DNA from: Cladorhizidae sp. MBARI D1340-BT2
Lineage: Eukaryota > Porifera > Demospongiae > Poecilosclerida > Cladorhizidae
Length of the DNA: 64,000 bases
Assembly: GCA_028752905.1 (NCBI GenBank)
Contig: JAQNBH010000006.1
Coordinates: 22,492,311 to 22,556,310, forward strand
Direction: 5' to 3'
Both the position numbers and the translations under genes were made by a program. The notes under the pieces were generated by a model, which was given only the letters and a program-made list of their open reading frames with translations, had not been told where the DNA came from and did not search any database. Shown here piece after piece: positions 32,775-44,280 of this stretch. The first letter of the stretch is position 1; each line of letters starts with the position of its first letter.

Positions 32775-34735
32775 ATGGCTAAATATTGTGATACAGATAA
32801 AGTGCTGTGTATGTTGGATGATGAGATTGATGATGATTTTGATGGCTTCATAGTGAAGAATTATAGTGAGGATGATGAGGATGTTGGAGTTTGTGAGGTA
32901 GCTGATAGTGTTAGTGATGGCGTAGTTGGTGGTGTGTGTAGCTAAAGTGGTAGCAGTTCTGGTGCCAGTACTTCTTGTTCCAGTTCTTCCATCTCCTTTA
33001 GCCAGGCATCTGGGTGCACTGTTGATATGGAAGGAAAAGAGCCTTTGGAGTTTGCTCACCTTTTTATGGACGACAATATCCTGAGGAGAGTTGTGAACGA
33101 AAAAATGTTGTATGCTGAGCAATTCATGGCTGGAAATAAAGACTTACCTCTTCGATCAAGAGTCAGAGAGTGGAAAAGGTGCTCAGTCAGTGAAATGGTG
33201 AAGTTTCTTGCCCTTTATTGCCATGAGCACGGATAATAAGCATCGGATTGAGGACTATTGGTGCAAGAAATGGCCCTTCACCAGGTCATGCTTCTCCTCT
33301 ATCATGGCGGGAGACCGATTTTGTCTCGCGCTTCTTTTTACTAAATGATGGAGAGAAGATGTACATAGGGGTCGGCCAGGATATGATGCCCTGTTCAAAA
33401 TACGGCCACTTATGGAGCATTTACTAGATAAATTCAAAACCTTTTACCAGCTGGGGAGAGAAATATCAGTCAATGAATCAATGATAGGCTTCAAGGGACG
33501 GCTGTGGTTTATCGCTATCAAGTGGGGCATGAAAGCCTATGTCCTGGCAGACGGCTCCAGTGGATATATGTACATTTGGAAGCTCTATACTGGTGAGGAA
33601 ACTGTATATATATATACACACAAAATAGCCATGTAGAAAAGTACTATAATATTTTATATAATAAATATAATTCACTCATAGTCTTTCCCCCCCCCACCCC
33701 CCCACTTTTTTCTTTCTTTTTTCACTTCCTTCCTGCTCTTCTTCATTATCCCCTTTTTCCTTCCCACTTTTTTTCTTTTCAGTTCTTGTTCTTTTTGGGG
33801 GGTCTCCCAGAGAAATGAGAGCCTCTCCGCTACAGAACAACACATGACATGGTGATGAAGCTAGTAGAAGGGATGGAGAATAAAGGACACCATTTGTACA
33901 CAAGTCCAGACTTGTTCCTCACCCTAAAAAAGTAGTGGCTTCGGTGCATGTGGTGCAGTTCGGGTGAAGAGGAGGGGGGGACCTGCATGTATCAAGGCCA
34001 AAGACAAAATGAAAAAGGGTGACATCAAGTATATAAGTACAAATGGTGTCCTTGCCTTGAAATGGATGGACAAGAAAGCTGTGACCATTCTGAGTACTAT
34101 CCACGATGATAGCACTATAGCAAAGAGGAAGAGGACAAGGCTGTCAGCAACTGGCATGGAGGAGGTCATAAAGCCAACAGCCATTGTCAAGTACAATAGT
34201 CACATGGGTGGGGTTGACAAATCCAATCAGCTGATGAGTTACTATACCTTCCAACATAGGACACAGAAATGGTGGAAATGGGCAGCTTTTCATCTCCTCA
34301 ACCTGGCATTGGTAAATGCATACATGATATATAAAGGGAGACCTTCGACTGGCCGAAGAGTAACACACCAGTCCTTCTTAGTGAAGGTTGCTGTTGGATT
34401 TCTTCTGGAGGCAGGCCTGACAGAAGCTCAGCTTGAAGTGTCCATCCTTCACAATCATCCAGTGGCTGAACCAGCCAGACTTACAGGAAGGCACTACCTT
34501 CCCCCAAATAGCAATGGCAAAAGGTCCCTGTGTGGTTGCTACCTGTGCAGCAGCAAAAAAGGATGTCAGAACTTTATTTAGATGTAAGATTTGTAAAGTA
34601 GCTTTATGTATTACACCTGGCTTTGAACTATACCTCACAAAAGTTAGTCCTGTGTCACTTACCATCCACATCATAACTCTTTTTTTTCCTTTTTTTCCTT
34701 CACTTTTTCTTGATTGTTTTTTCTTCCAGTAGCAC
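32775..34735 (+). pseudogene. piggyBac (PGBD4-like) transposase, broken
   Basis: It begins MAKYCDTDKVLCMLDDEIDD, the acidic N-terminus typical of the family, and is stopped by TAA near 32944. The next piece (33027) has VREWKRCSVSEMVKFLAL. Further on are RIEDYWCKKWPFTR and REISVNESMIGFKGR, where the first catalytic Asp (normally in DESM) is Asn. A probable 190-bp intron (33592-33782) follows. Then MKLVEGMENKGHHLYTSPDL lacks the DNFY stretch that holds the second catalytic Asp. After a frameshift near 33930 comes VRVKRRGGP and the third acidic region HMGGVDKSNQLMSYY. A Cys-rich C-terminal finger (CGCYLCSSKKGC, then CKICKVALC) closes it. It would move TTAA-targeted elements by cut and paste but has lost two of three catalytic residues. 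Confidence 0.92.
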
Positions 34736-34914
34736 AACTTTTACCAATCCTATGTATGCAAACAACTATGACTATGAATAATATTTATAGTGGAGATGTA
34801 ATATAAATGCATTGTTGCTAGATCATCCCAAAGCTAGCTGAGCTGAAATATATACTAGCACTGGCTATAGAATACCATGGTTTGCTTGGCAGTCTACTAG
34901 CTACCTCCAGCGCT
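34736..34914. other. Spacer between piggyBac and the satellite
   Basis: Short AT-rich stretch rich in tagcta motifs that grades into the satellite. No gene seen. Confidence 0.5.
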
Positions 34915-35530
34915 AGCTATTGCTGGCTATATATATATCAGCTACAACTGCCTTCTTCAAGCGCTAGCTAATTTGCTAGCTATAATGATCATCTAAAACT
35001 ACCAACTTCAATCACTAGCTATAATGATCATCTAAAACTGCCAACTTCAAGCGCTAGCTCATTTGCTAGCTATAAAGATCAGCTAAAACTGCTTGTACAG
35101 TTCAAGCGCTAGCTAATTTGCTAGCTATAATGATCATCTAAATCCAACTTCAAGCGCTAGCTAATTTGCTAGCTATTTAAAGATCAGCTAAAACTGCCTA
35201 GACACTTAAAGCGCTAGCTTAGCTATAATGATAATCTAAAACTGCCAACTTCTAATTTGCTAGCTATAAAGATCAGCTAAAACTGCCTATACACTTCAAG
35301 CGCTAGCTACTTTGCTAGATATAAAGATGGCCTAAACTACTATACCTCGAGAGCTAGAAACTTTGCTATCCAAAGATGACCTACAATTATTTACTTTACT
35401 AATTAGCTAAGCTATATAAATATGATCTACAACTGTCTACTTCGAGCGCTAGCTATAAGATGACCTACTGCTAGCTACCTTGAGCGCTACCTAAAAAGCC
35501 TATATACAACTAGCTAGCTAGTTATAAAAA
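34915..35530 (+). repeat. Palindrome-rich satellite, unit about 45-60 bp
   Basis: Irregular units share the phrase cttcaagcgctagctaattt followed by gctagctataatgatcatct and aaaactgcc. Each unit holds several short palindromes (AGCGCT, GCTAGC, ATGATCAT). About ten units are visible, degenerating to the right. Confidence 0.88.
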
Positions 35531-37089
35531 TGATCTAGCTAAAACTAACTTCGAGCACACTATGTAACAAACTGGTTGTTAGCTCATCCACATAATAATC
35601 TTACTTGGAGTCTAGCTTCACTTGTCTTGACATCTCTAAAGATTCTTCTAGCCTCGTGTTAGGTAGAAAGTTAGGAGATAGTCTGAATATCAATGAACAC
35701 TCACCTCAACGAGCCACAGACAAAAAAAAAATTATAATAAAAACATCAGGTAATTTAAAAAAACAGGTGATTCCAATAAACAGTGTCCGCGTGCAGGGGA
35801 AATTACCTGGGTAACTCCCTTCGCATTCTAAGAGTTATTAAGGATGCCAATGGGCAATATTAGGAAAGTTATGAGTAAAAAGAACATATCAACCGAATAT
35901 ATCTGTAAATACTTGTGTTCTTTCTTGATGTTATAACTCTACCTACCTCTTGCTAGTGCCTCAACTGCCAGGGCCATGTAGGACTTGCCAGGCTGATGGA
36001 TCAGAAACCAAACCCCTCATTAACAAAGTGCTAATACAGTTAGAGGTGCTGTGAGGCCCAGCATCTGGCCCAACCAGTTAAGCAACATATTGCCTCCATT
36101 CCTTTCCACCAATCACTGTTGCACACCATTCCCCATCATTAGCTATTGTACCCATAGTTCATATTGAAATGTAATTACGGTACTTTATGACACTGGCAAC
36201 CTGGAGTAACTGGCTAGCTGTTCTCTTAGGGTATAAATGTTCTCTATATATGCCAAGCTCCTGCAAACTCCAGGTTTCTAGATCACTGAATCTTCCATGC
36301 TCTTCTTTGTGACTTGTGGCTGCCCCTATGCTGAAGCTGTGGCACAGTAGACTTTCACGTATCAGAACGTCGGATTATTCAAACTCAGTTGCATGGTAAT
36401 GATCATCAATGGGAGATTTCATTAGGGAGGGCTAGAGATTTGCAGGTGAAAGTCAAATCAGTTCGCTAACCCTGAAAAAGGAAGAGCACAGTTTTATCTA
36501 ATGAGTCTTAGTTGGCTGTGCTTGGCAAGATATTTTAAGGAACCAATTGAGACTCTCACAAGAGTATGGCAGTAGAAATGCAACGATAACCGAGATCATG
36601 AACAATGAAACCAAACTTCGACAGTTAGCAGCACCATTTATAGTCAGTGGAGAGTTCAAGTCATGTCATGAGCCTTGCTAAAGACGACCAGCTTGGAAGC
36701 ACTCTATATTTATATTTCATTCAGAAAAGGGGACAAGGCATCCAGTCTCAGTGGAATTCCATGAAAAGTTACATGAAGGAGTATCAGAAGCACACCATTT
36801 GCTAGAGGCAAACTGGCGTGATGAGATAGACCACCAAGTGTAGCAGGCAATTCTGAATTCTCCGAGACAGCACTGGTGGTTGTTAAAGGAGTGAGACATC
36901 TGGCATGCACAAAGAGGCATGAAGCAAAGAACTCTTGCATCTCATTTTAGTAAATAGTGTTATTGTACAGGATGTAGTAATCAGCAACAATTGCTCGTAT
37001 AAAATATACACAAAAATACTGTAAATGAATGAATATGTGTATAAGACAGCATGGCTGCTACTGAGGATATAGCTGCTTCTCCTTCAGGA
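35531..37089. other. No recognisable gene
   Basis: The frames here (69-76 residues) have no motif, and two of them overlap on the minus strand. The interval may contain the end of the tyrosine-recombinase element that follows, but I see no repeat marking it. Confidence 0.5.
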
Positions 37090-39000
37090 AGTAAGCTGCT
37101 CACATTCCATGGCCCTGCAGACTAAAATCGCTAATGATATTAGCAATTTTTCAAACACCCGAGTCAAGTTTATAAAGACTTGCTTGCTTTTCATATATCC
37201 AAAGTTTTCCCTTATCCGAACTGTAGTGTAGATCCCAATACGTTGAATGCATTTGGGTCTACAGTACCCAGATGCATCTAACCCGGCCTTGGCTGGGGAC
37301 CGTCATGCAACCACTAACCATTGAATTGTCAGATATGTGCTGTCTCGAAACACAGAGAGTGGGCCTTTTTTTACCCAGAGGTTAAGCAGAGTCCTGACTG
37401 GACAGATATCTGACTTTTTCTTCCCGATGAAGAGCTGGATTCCGTGATGAAAATAGTCTATCTTCGACTGTAATAGTCATTCTTATGATGTCCTGGCAGG
37501 ACGGATGCCCCACTGCAATAGTTGAGCAAGACAAGTGGCATTTTGTTTCATAGAGGCTTCTGATAGACTGTCATTTCATTTCTCCTGATCTTGGAAAGCA
37601 ACAGAGATTAAAGCAGCATGCATCCCAATGTGTGATGTACAATGGTATGAGTGGGCCCCCCACCTCCTTTCAGCTTTATAAGAATATCAGGAGCAATTTC
37701 TGTCATTTCTCCCAACCTTGGTATGCTTCCAACCATTTGATTCCCTGCAGACTGTATTGTAGATGTTGATGGGCAAGCTCCAAGTGGTCTTTCTTGCCAT
37801 CAGCGATGTAGAGAAATCAGATTGCTGACAAGTATACTTGATGATATGATGGTTTAACCCTGACCCAGCAATCTATGACATGAAGCTGCACGGCACCCCG
37901 TCTCTGTTGCTGAACTGCCTGAAGCCCCTCTGCAATATAAAATTCCTGGTATTTTTACGGACTACTGCAGTATGTGACCTTGGCCATTCCTAATCAATAA
38001 GTTTCTTCACCTCTTTTTAGCCCAGTTCGGCCAGCTAGATACTAGAGTTACTTACAGTTCTTGTGAGATGACATCAGGTTCTCTGATGGCTGAAAGGACC
38101 GGGCACAGAAATATGTTACATCATTTTGGGACAGATTATCCACTGCTCTATTCTCTCTCCCAGGGATGTGCTGGCTTATAATTAGCAGATTATATTAGAG
38201 CAAAAGAAGAACAGGCTTTTCATGAGGTTCATCACATTGACAACCTTTCTACCACCTAATATCAGGATGGCCACCAATACAACACTGCTACACCAGTATT
38301 TAGCTGCTTATGCCCACCACTATATTTTCCCATAAAGCTTGCCCAATCACTAATGGAAACAGTTCCTTCACCATGATGTGAGGGATTTTCTATGCTTGTG
38401 GTAGTTTATCTTAATACCATTGCCCTCATGACAAGAATATTCCACATCCCCATCATCGTGGGGCATTGGAATTAAGATCACTTCCCAACACCAATCCTCC
38501 CCCTATTCTATGCTTGGACAATGCAGGCCTACCATAAAAGCTGACAGAACTCATTCTGATCCTGGTGCTATAATGGAGCTCTCTAGCTAATGCTGGCAGG
38601 TCAGTTTCTTCACAGGAATGATATGCCTGATTTTATTAAGCTGCATACGTATTGTAGCCGCCCAATTATTCCAACAAATGGAGTTCTAATAATTGAAAAT
38701 CATCGATAACTGAACTTCAGTGTGGATGACCTTCAGCTATTTTTAGCTCCACATAAAATCATTGGCAATCCACTCTCCTATACTGCATTCCACTGCCACT
38801 CAAGCTAAATTTATCCAGTTCTTCATAATATCACAGATCTTGAGCTCAACATTGATATTAAGGAAAACTCTTTTTGTCTTTTGAATAGGTCTGGCCATAC
38901 TCTCTGCTTAGACTAGAACATGCCGGACTAGTGAATGCTATATGACATCCCTCCACATTGGACTAGGGATGTTGACCTATTGAAGTGCAAAGCATGTTAC
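37090..39000 (-). pseudogene. Decayed tyrosine-recombinase (DIRS/Ngaro-like) retrotransposon
   Basis: No long open frame survives, but minus-strand translation in shifting frames gives a consistent domain order. Near 38690 there is an IDDFQLL stretch like the RT catalytic HYLDDF. At about 38220-38290 is VAILILGGRK followed by VMNLMKSLFFFCSNII, as in the RNase H of this group. At about 38110-38160 is HIPGRENRAVDNLSQNDV, the RNase H end. At about 37740-37960 is the recombinase N-terminal domain (YLSAI, FLYIADGK, LQYSLQGIKW). At about 37350-37450 is LFIGKKKSDICPVRTLLNLW, part of the recombinase catalytic domain. Such elements integrate with a tyrosine recombinase instead of a DDE integrase. Many stops and frameshifts mark it as old. 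Confidence 0.65.
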
Positions 39001-39719
39001 TTCATAGCAGCAGTCTAATATCAGTCATCAACATTACCATAGAGAAAAATCCGTCGTAAGCCCAAAAGTTGTGGAGAACTCAGGTTGCAGAGCAAGTTTA
39101 ATGATATTGTCACCAAACTTTGGTTTGTTTGGTCGTATACCTAACCATACACATGAGGCAATCCTAGGTCTATGATTGGTTGCCATGGATATGGGCAGCG
39201 ACATGATTGGTGACAGAGAAAGCTAATAAGTGTTATGTTAGTAAACATTGCAGAGAGTGCAAGTTGCTGCATGGACCCAAAGAAGGCTGGTAGAAGAATA
39301 ATTTTGACGCAAAATTCATAATTTGCAGGAGATTATTAATGTTACTTTCTGTGATGGTTCTCACGAAAAAAAGTTAGATCTTTTCTTATGTCTGGGCATT
39401 TGTGAGACGAGAACCAAATGGAAGTTTTAGACTTTCCCACAAGATGCCTCAAACTTGAGAAGTCTTGAGTTGCCCTAACTCTGAAGTATTTGGGTTTGCA
39501 TGCACTAGAATAAATTTAAAGTAGTATAGCCACAATAGTTAAATATTTGCTCTACATTCTCATCACCTCACTTGCCATATGGTATAGAGTGAGGATATGC
39601 TCTTGGGAATAAAATTACCCCCAAAAAATATCCTGTATTGCTGTGCACATATTCAACATATCTGACCATGCCTTAAGGGTTTCTCCATTGTGGTTATGAT
39701 GTTTGGAAGCTAACTAACG
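39001..39719. other. No gene seen
   Basis: No domain-bearing frame on either strand. It may contain the 5' part of the tyrosine-recombinase element on the minus strand. Confidence 0.45.
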
Positions 39720-39990
39720 TAAGAACAGCAAGATACTCGTTAGGAAATTGTGGACAGCTACAGATATTTGCAGCTATTAACAGGCCAGGTTATGCTAGTA
39801 AAACTCCTGCTGCAATGTTCTGTGAAACACATTACCCTAATGTTGAAGCTTATTACACATGCTCATAAGCTGATATTTATTTCAAGAGCGGCACTTCATA
39901 ATCGACCATATGGATGTTAACGACATGTATACTAAACAACTTTTGGTGAAATAAAACATGAGAGGCAAATCAACCAGAGTTTAGAGCTGG
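39720..39990 (+). repeat. Diverged copy of an arm segment (about 1320-1590)
   Basis: It shares agatactcgttaggaaa, tgtggacag, gcagctat and aggcc with the arms, then a looser match to acatgagaggc. It lies outside the inverted repeat, so the arms contain at least one dispersed repeat family. The divergence is far higher than between the arms. Confidence 0.75.
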
Positions 39991-41639
39991 CATAACAGTG
40001 ACATCCAACAACAGTGGAGAATTGGTCAACAAGGCTTGAAAGATTGTGATCGAGCTTCAGGACATGCAATGCATAATTCTGAAGGTGAAAGCAGTTAATA
40101 TCAAGGAAAAGAAATCCATGCATACATCCAAGCTTAGTTGAGATCTTAGAGCAGTGAAAGCATTGTAAAGAGAGGTCAATTCTGAGTCTACCTTGCTTGA
40201 TAGCTATAATAGTTGCCGAGCTATGACTTTCCTGGAGCAGTTTAATGCTTTCCTGCAGAGAGTGGAGATGCACATAAAGAGCCAATTGATTATCCATAGA
40301 GATATAGATATTACTCGTAGTATTTTGTACTATTACATTGTGTTCATCCATGTTTTATTTATATATTAACTTGCTGTATGAAAGTTCATCATTGGTGAGA
40401 TTTGTTTCTAGACAACTCTCCTCAGCATTGGTCAACAATATTTACAAACATTCATTTTGGAATTTGTGTATTGTTGTTCACCAAAAATGCTTCTCTCAAA
40501 CTCTCCCCTTTTTCATGTGATGAGAGACGATAAGGTTTACAGTGAAATGTCAACTGTGACATTAATTTACAAAATAACTGGTTACATAGAGGGAAGTGAG
40601 GAGGACCATATCTTGCAACTGGAATGGTCTCAGAACTAATTCAAATTCCATTCAGTATAGATATCAATGTATGATCAATTAAATCGAAAACTATTGTAGC
40701 TTTCAAAGTATTCTCAGTTGACATTGTAGATATAACTTTCTAGATTATTAACTTAAATTTGCTCATTTGAAATTCCTTCTAACCTCAATCAGGAATAATA
40801 AGATGCTAAGATTCGTATGAGTCTTAGCATCTCATTGTTCCTGATGAAGGCTAGAGCATTAGCCAGAATGTTGAGTGGGTAAATTTAAGTTGATTGTCGA
40901 GAAAGTCTGTGTAACAAACAATTCTAGCATAAAAAGCTATGGTCTCAGCAGTATACTTGGCTATGTATATGCTACCTCCTGGCATCTCATCAGCTTATCC
41001 AGATGCTACTGCTCAACTTTACTGTTCTCTCCTGACATGTTCAAGACAGCAAAAACAGTAGCGCCTGATTGGCATATGAACAAACATGTGTGAGTCCACT
41101 ATTGTGGCTTACCAGGGAACAATTCTTATGCCAGTGTGGACAGCAGGTCCCTAACCAGCTCCAAATATGTAGGAACCAGCTTATTTTTGTGTGTGAACAG
41201 CTTGCTTTTACAAATGCCTAACCATCACAAATGCAACTGCGAAGAAATTACTCTACTATAGCTAAAGGATCCCAAAATCTAGAACGATCTGTAGATGACT
41301 TACCAAGGATGGAAAAATTAACTCAGTATGCAGAACAGGATGTAAAAGATAAAACAGTTAGAGAGAAATAATTTCATGAACTGTACAACCTAATACCTTT
41401 TTTTACGATATCTATTTCTGGTGCTCCTCTCCCTTAAGTATTTCTTTAACTCTTCACTTGTATTACAATTAGTTTTTATAATTAAGTACTTCTTTTCCAG
41501 CAGTCACTGATAGTAAGCAGCTCCATTTAACAACATGTATGCAGAGTGTATGCATATTTTTTATGATGTAACTGTCAACTCACTGATTATAGATGTATAC
41601 AATAACCAAAAGACACACTTTTCGTGATAGGACTTGATA
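39991..41639. other. No confident gene
   Basis: A 139-residue minus-strand frame (39932-40351) starts MDEHNVIVQNTTS and has a leucine-rich middle, but no recognised domain. It is longer than expected by chance in AT-rich DNA, so it is kept as a weak candidate. The 60-72-residue plus-strand frames nearby lack motifs. Confidence 0.35.
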
Positions 41640-41649
41640 TAGGCAGAGC

Positions 41650-42107
41650 AACGTAAACGTGACCGTGCTACTGAAAACCGAAAGCGACTCGAATGTGAGC
41701 TTCATACTGATGATCAAAGAACCAGTTTAATCTGAGTTTTTCAATAGTGGAGTTGGAGAGCTCTCAAAGAGTCCTTGATAGAAGCAACTTTCAGAGAGCT
41801 CTCAAAGTGTCGTTGATCTGAAGGAAGAACTTTCAGAGAGCTCTCAAAGTGTCATTGATCTGAAGGAAGAACTTTCAGAGAGCTCTCAAAGTGTTCATTG
41901 ATCTGAAAGAGCAACTTTCAAAGAACTCTCAAAGTATCGTTGATCTGAAGAAGCAACTTTTAGAGAGCTCTCAAAGTGTCACTGATCTGAAGGAAGAACT
42001 TTCAGAGAGCTCTCAAAATGTCGTTGATCTGAAGGAGCAAGTTTCGGAGAACTCTCACACTATCACTGATCTGAAGAAGGACTTGATTCACTATGAATCA
42101 AGATATG
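41650..42107 (+). pseudogene. Coiled-coil exon(s) of 14-residue repeats, one frameshift
   Basis: After an acceptor-like ctatag at about 41641 a charged exon reads AEQRKRDRATENRKRLECEL. It is followed by a tandem array of 42-bp units encoding the 14-residue repeat DLKEELSESSQSVI (about 41775-42060, eight units, each two heptads). A one-base insertion near 41893 shifts the frame between units three and four. The last unit ends DLKKDLIHYESRYG before a donor GTAAGC at 42108. A long amphipathic helix is predicted, so it is probably part of an intermediate-filament-like or tethering coiled-coil protein. I do not recognise the gene. It could be host or a transposon accessory. Confidence 0.65.
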
Positions 42108-42591
42108 GTAAGCAATCATACTATATATGGCATGGTGTCCAGACATTTATTTCTGTATGTGCATAACATGGATATGTGGGAGGTGATGGCCACAAGCGTG
42201 CATGGCAGGATTTTGTTTCTGCTCATGTCTGTTTGTGCATTTGTATGTATGACTTTCTCGGAGGATCATTGCAAAACTTGGTAGGCAGATTATTAAGTAT
42301 GTATCATCATTCAATTTTGAAGAGTCATGATCAATGGGGACGGCCCATTATGCTGCTTTTCATAAGTAATATCTGAGGAAAGACTTGTTTCAAGTGCATA
42401 ATTATGACTAACGTCTTTTTTATATGTTGCCTATTGACCTGTCTGTTCATTTTCCATGTGAGTATGCTATTCATTTGGAACTGGGGTAAAAAATTATTTT
42501 TAGCATTCATAAAAAGATTTGCATAAAATTATATCTTAGAGAATCGTGCTTAAAGCTTACATATATGTTCAAACAATTTACATTACTGTAA
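42108..42591. other. Spacer, no gene seen
   Basis: AT-rich stretch between the coiled-coil exon on the plus strand and the 3' end of the integrase transposon on the minus strand. Several overlapping plus-strand frames of about 65 residues lack motifs. Confidence 0.5.
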
Positions 42592-43472
42592 TTATATACT
42601 GCAAGCCCATGGGCAATTAAAACCTGAGATTTGTATTGTGGGTGTCCAATCCATATCTTCTGATCGAAATACAACTCTGGGAATCTTGATGCACTTGTCA
42701 TGGTACCACTCCCCACATTTTGAACATTCTGCCATCCTACTTTTGATCCATAGCATTCGGCAGACGCAGTACAGTTCGATTGTTTGAAATGGTTCGATTG
42801 CCGGAGAGAGGTTTGTAACAGTTTTACCAGGAAAAGGTAGCATTTTACGTGACTCGAAACAATTTACGAGGTGACATCTCATTTTGGAGATATCCTTGGC
42901 GGGATCTTCACCATAACAGAGGGCTACTGCACAAGCAATAGCAAAAACTCCACAGTCATTACCATTGGTCTGCTGCTGAATGTTCATAAACCTTGCTGTG
43001 ATCGTTTTATTCCTTGAAAATACAAGTGCAGCTATCTGTTCAGAAGTTGATTGAGGCAAACGATTGTAAAGACCTTAACTTCACTATTATCTTCCTTGCT
43101 CAGCTCAATGCAGATCCAGTGGTTGTTTTGACTGTTCAAAATCTAGACTGCATGACTCTGAATAACGTCAGTGCTAAGATTAGAGACCACAGTAGTAGCT
43201 TGCAATCTTTTGATGGAGAGAAATACTTTTTTGAGAAGTTTCTGAGAGGCATACATATGGGAAACCACTAACCAGTTTCCATTAAGAATCATGTCACGAT
43301 CTTCTTTATACAACACTAGGTCTGGGATCCACATTGGTGGGACTGGTATATCAGGGTAGTGATCAACAATAACTAGTCCAGGCTTTCTATCATCACTGAC
43401 AGAACTATCTAGAAGTTCAACATCATCGACATTTTTTTGGTCTTTAGTAGCTCTACTGACAGTACCACCCAC
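42592..43472 (-). pseudogene. Ulp1-type protease and PHD finger at the 3' end of the integrase transposon
   Basis: The minus-strand frame from 43472 has LYKEDRDMILNGNWLVVSH and ASQKLLKKVF, the lead-in of the Ulp1 fold. A stop at about 43143 follows. The His block NSQNNHWICIELSK comes next, then a frame change where the catalytic Asp should be (VYD is expected; a one-base-shifted VYN is the best reading). The frame from 43059 has NIQQQTNGNDCGVFAIACAV with the catalytic Cys, then a PHD finger (CVCRML, CSKCGEWYHDKC, FNCPWAC), and ends at 42592. It matches the protein at 18660-20163 in domain order. It would remove SUMO-like modifiers, and its chromatin-reading finger could guide the transposase. 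Damage is moderate. Confidence 0.85.
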
Positions 43473-43566
43473 AACACTACTATCAGGCCACTTACAGAAC
43501 TACCTACAAGTTTGACATCATCGACAATTTTTTTCCACAGGTAAGCCAGTAGCTCTGGTGATGGCA

Positions 43567-44120
43567 CTACCCACAAACAACACCATCATGGAATCCTTTC
43601 TTGTCACTGTTAAAGCAAGGTAATCCAGTATGACATCTTTTGGTGCACAACTTTCTGGCTTTCTTACAAGAGCAATGAGAGTTTTTGCATCCACCTTTGC
43701 AACCACATGAGTTACCATAATAGGCATTCTTAGGGTTAAAGAGCAGTGCAGTTTCTCGTAGAGACAAAAAGGATTCCATTTTCCAGTCATTTGGTGAAAG
43801 CTCGACTTTGCCAGAATACCGCTCAAGTTGTCCATCATAAGCACAGTTTTTCAATACCCCATATTGACAACGTAGGCGATACACAGGTCTCTTGGTACCA
43901 GAGACAACAACTATTACACATGGTATCCGTCGAAAATCAGTTGATGCTCTGTCGATTCGTGGGATTTGAATGCTGACTAAATCCCCAACAGCAAATGATT
44001 CAACAGCATGGCGTTTCCGTTTACTGTATTGTTTCACCATTCTTTCAGCATTCAATCGATAGTTTCTATCAGCTTCCTTTCTTCGTTTGCTATGCTTTTG
44101 GCTTGTTGCCAATGGAGTAC
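43567..44120 (-). pseudogene. Integrase C-terminal (GPY/F-like) domain and Cys-rich CXC block
   Basis: The exon starts after an acceptor (cttcag) at 44120 and is open to about 43567. It begins with a basic helix (KHSKRRKEADRNYRLNAERM) and an SH3-like barrel (AVGDLVSIQIPRIDRA, then RLRCQYGVL), as at the end of retroviral-type integrases. It ends in a dense cysteine cluster (SCGCKGGCKNSHCSCKKARK, then LCTKRCHTGLPC) resembling CXC/tesmin DNA-binding repeats. KRBA2-like integrase proteins carry such clusters. It lies between the integrase core exons upstream and the Ulp1/PHD part downstream. Confidence 0.85.
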
Positions 44121-44280
44121 CTGAAGAAATATTTTTAATAAAATGTTTATTACATCATCAAAATGTTATATAATGGGATTGCTAAAAGTAATTTACTTGT
44201 GTTTTCACTCTCAAGTCTCAACACAAGGAAAGCTCTGTGCAATGTTTATTTGGTATTAAAATAGAATGTCTAAAATTGTT

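Noticed and set aside
32664..33122. 152-residue minus-strand frame rich in Ile, Asn and Thr
   Set aside because: It is antisense to the acidic N-terminal region of the piggyBac transposase on the plus strand.
39932..40351. 139-residue minus-strand frame as a novel gene
   Set aside because: It has no domain, no clear splice or promoter context and its end overlaps a dispersed repeat. It is only noted as a weak candidate.
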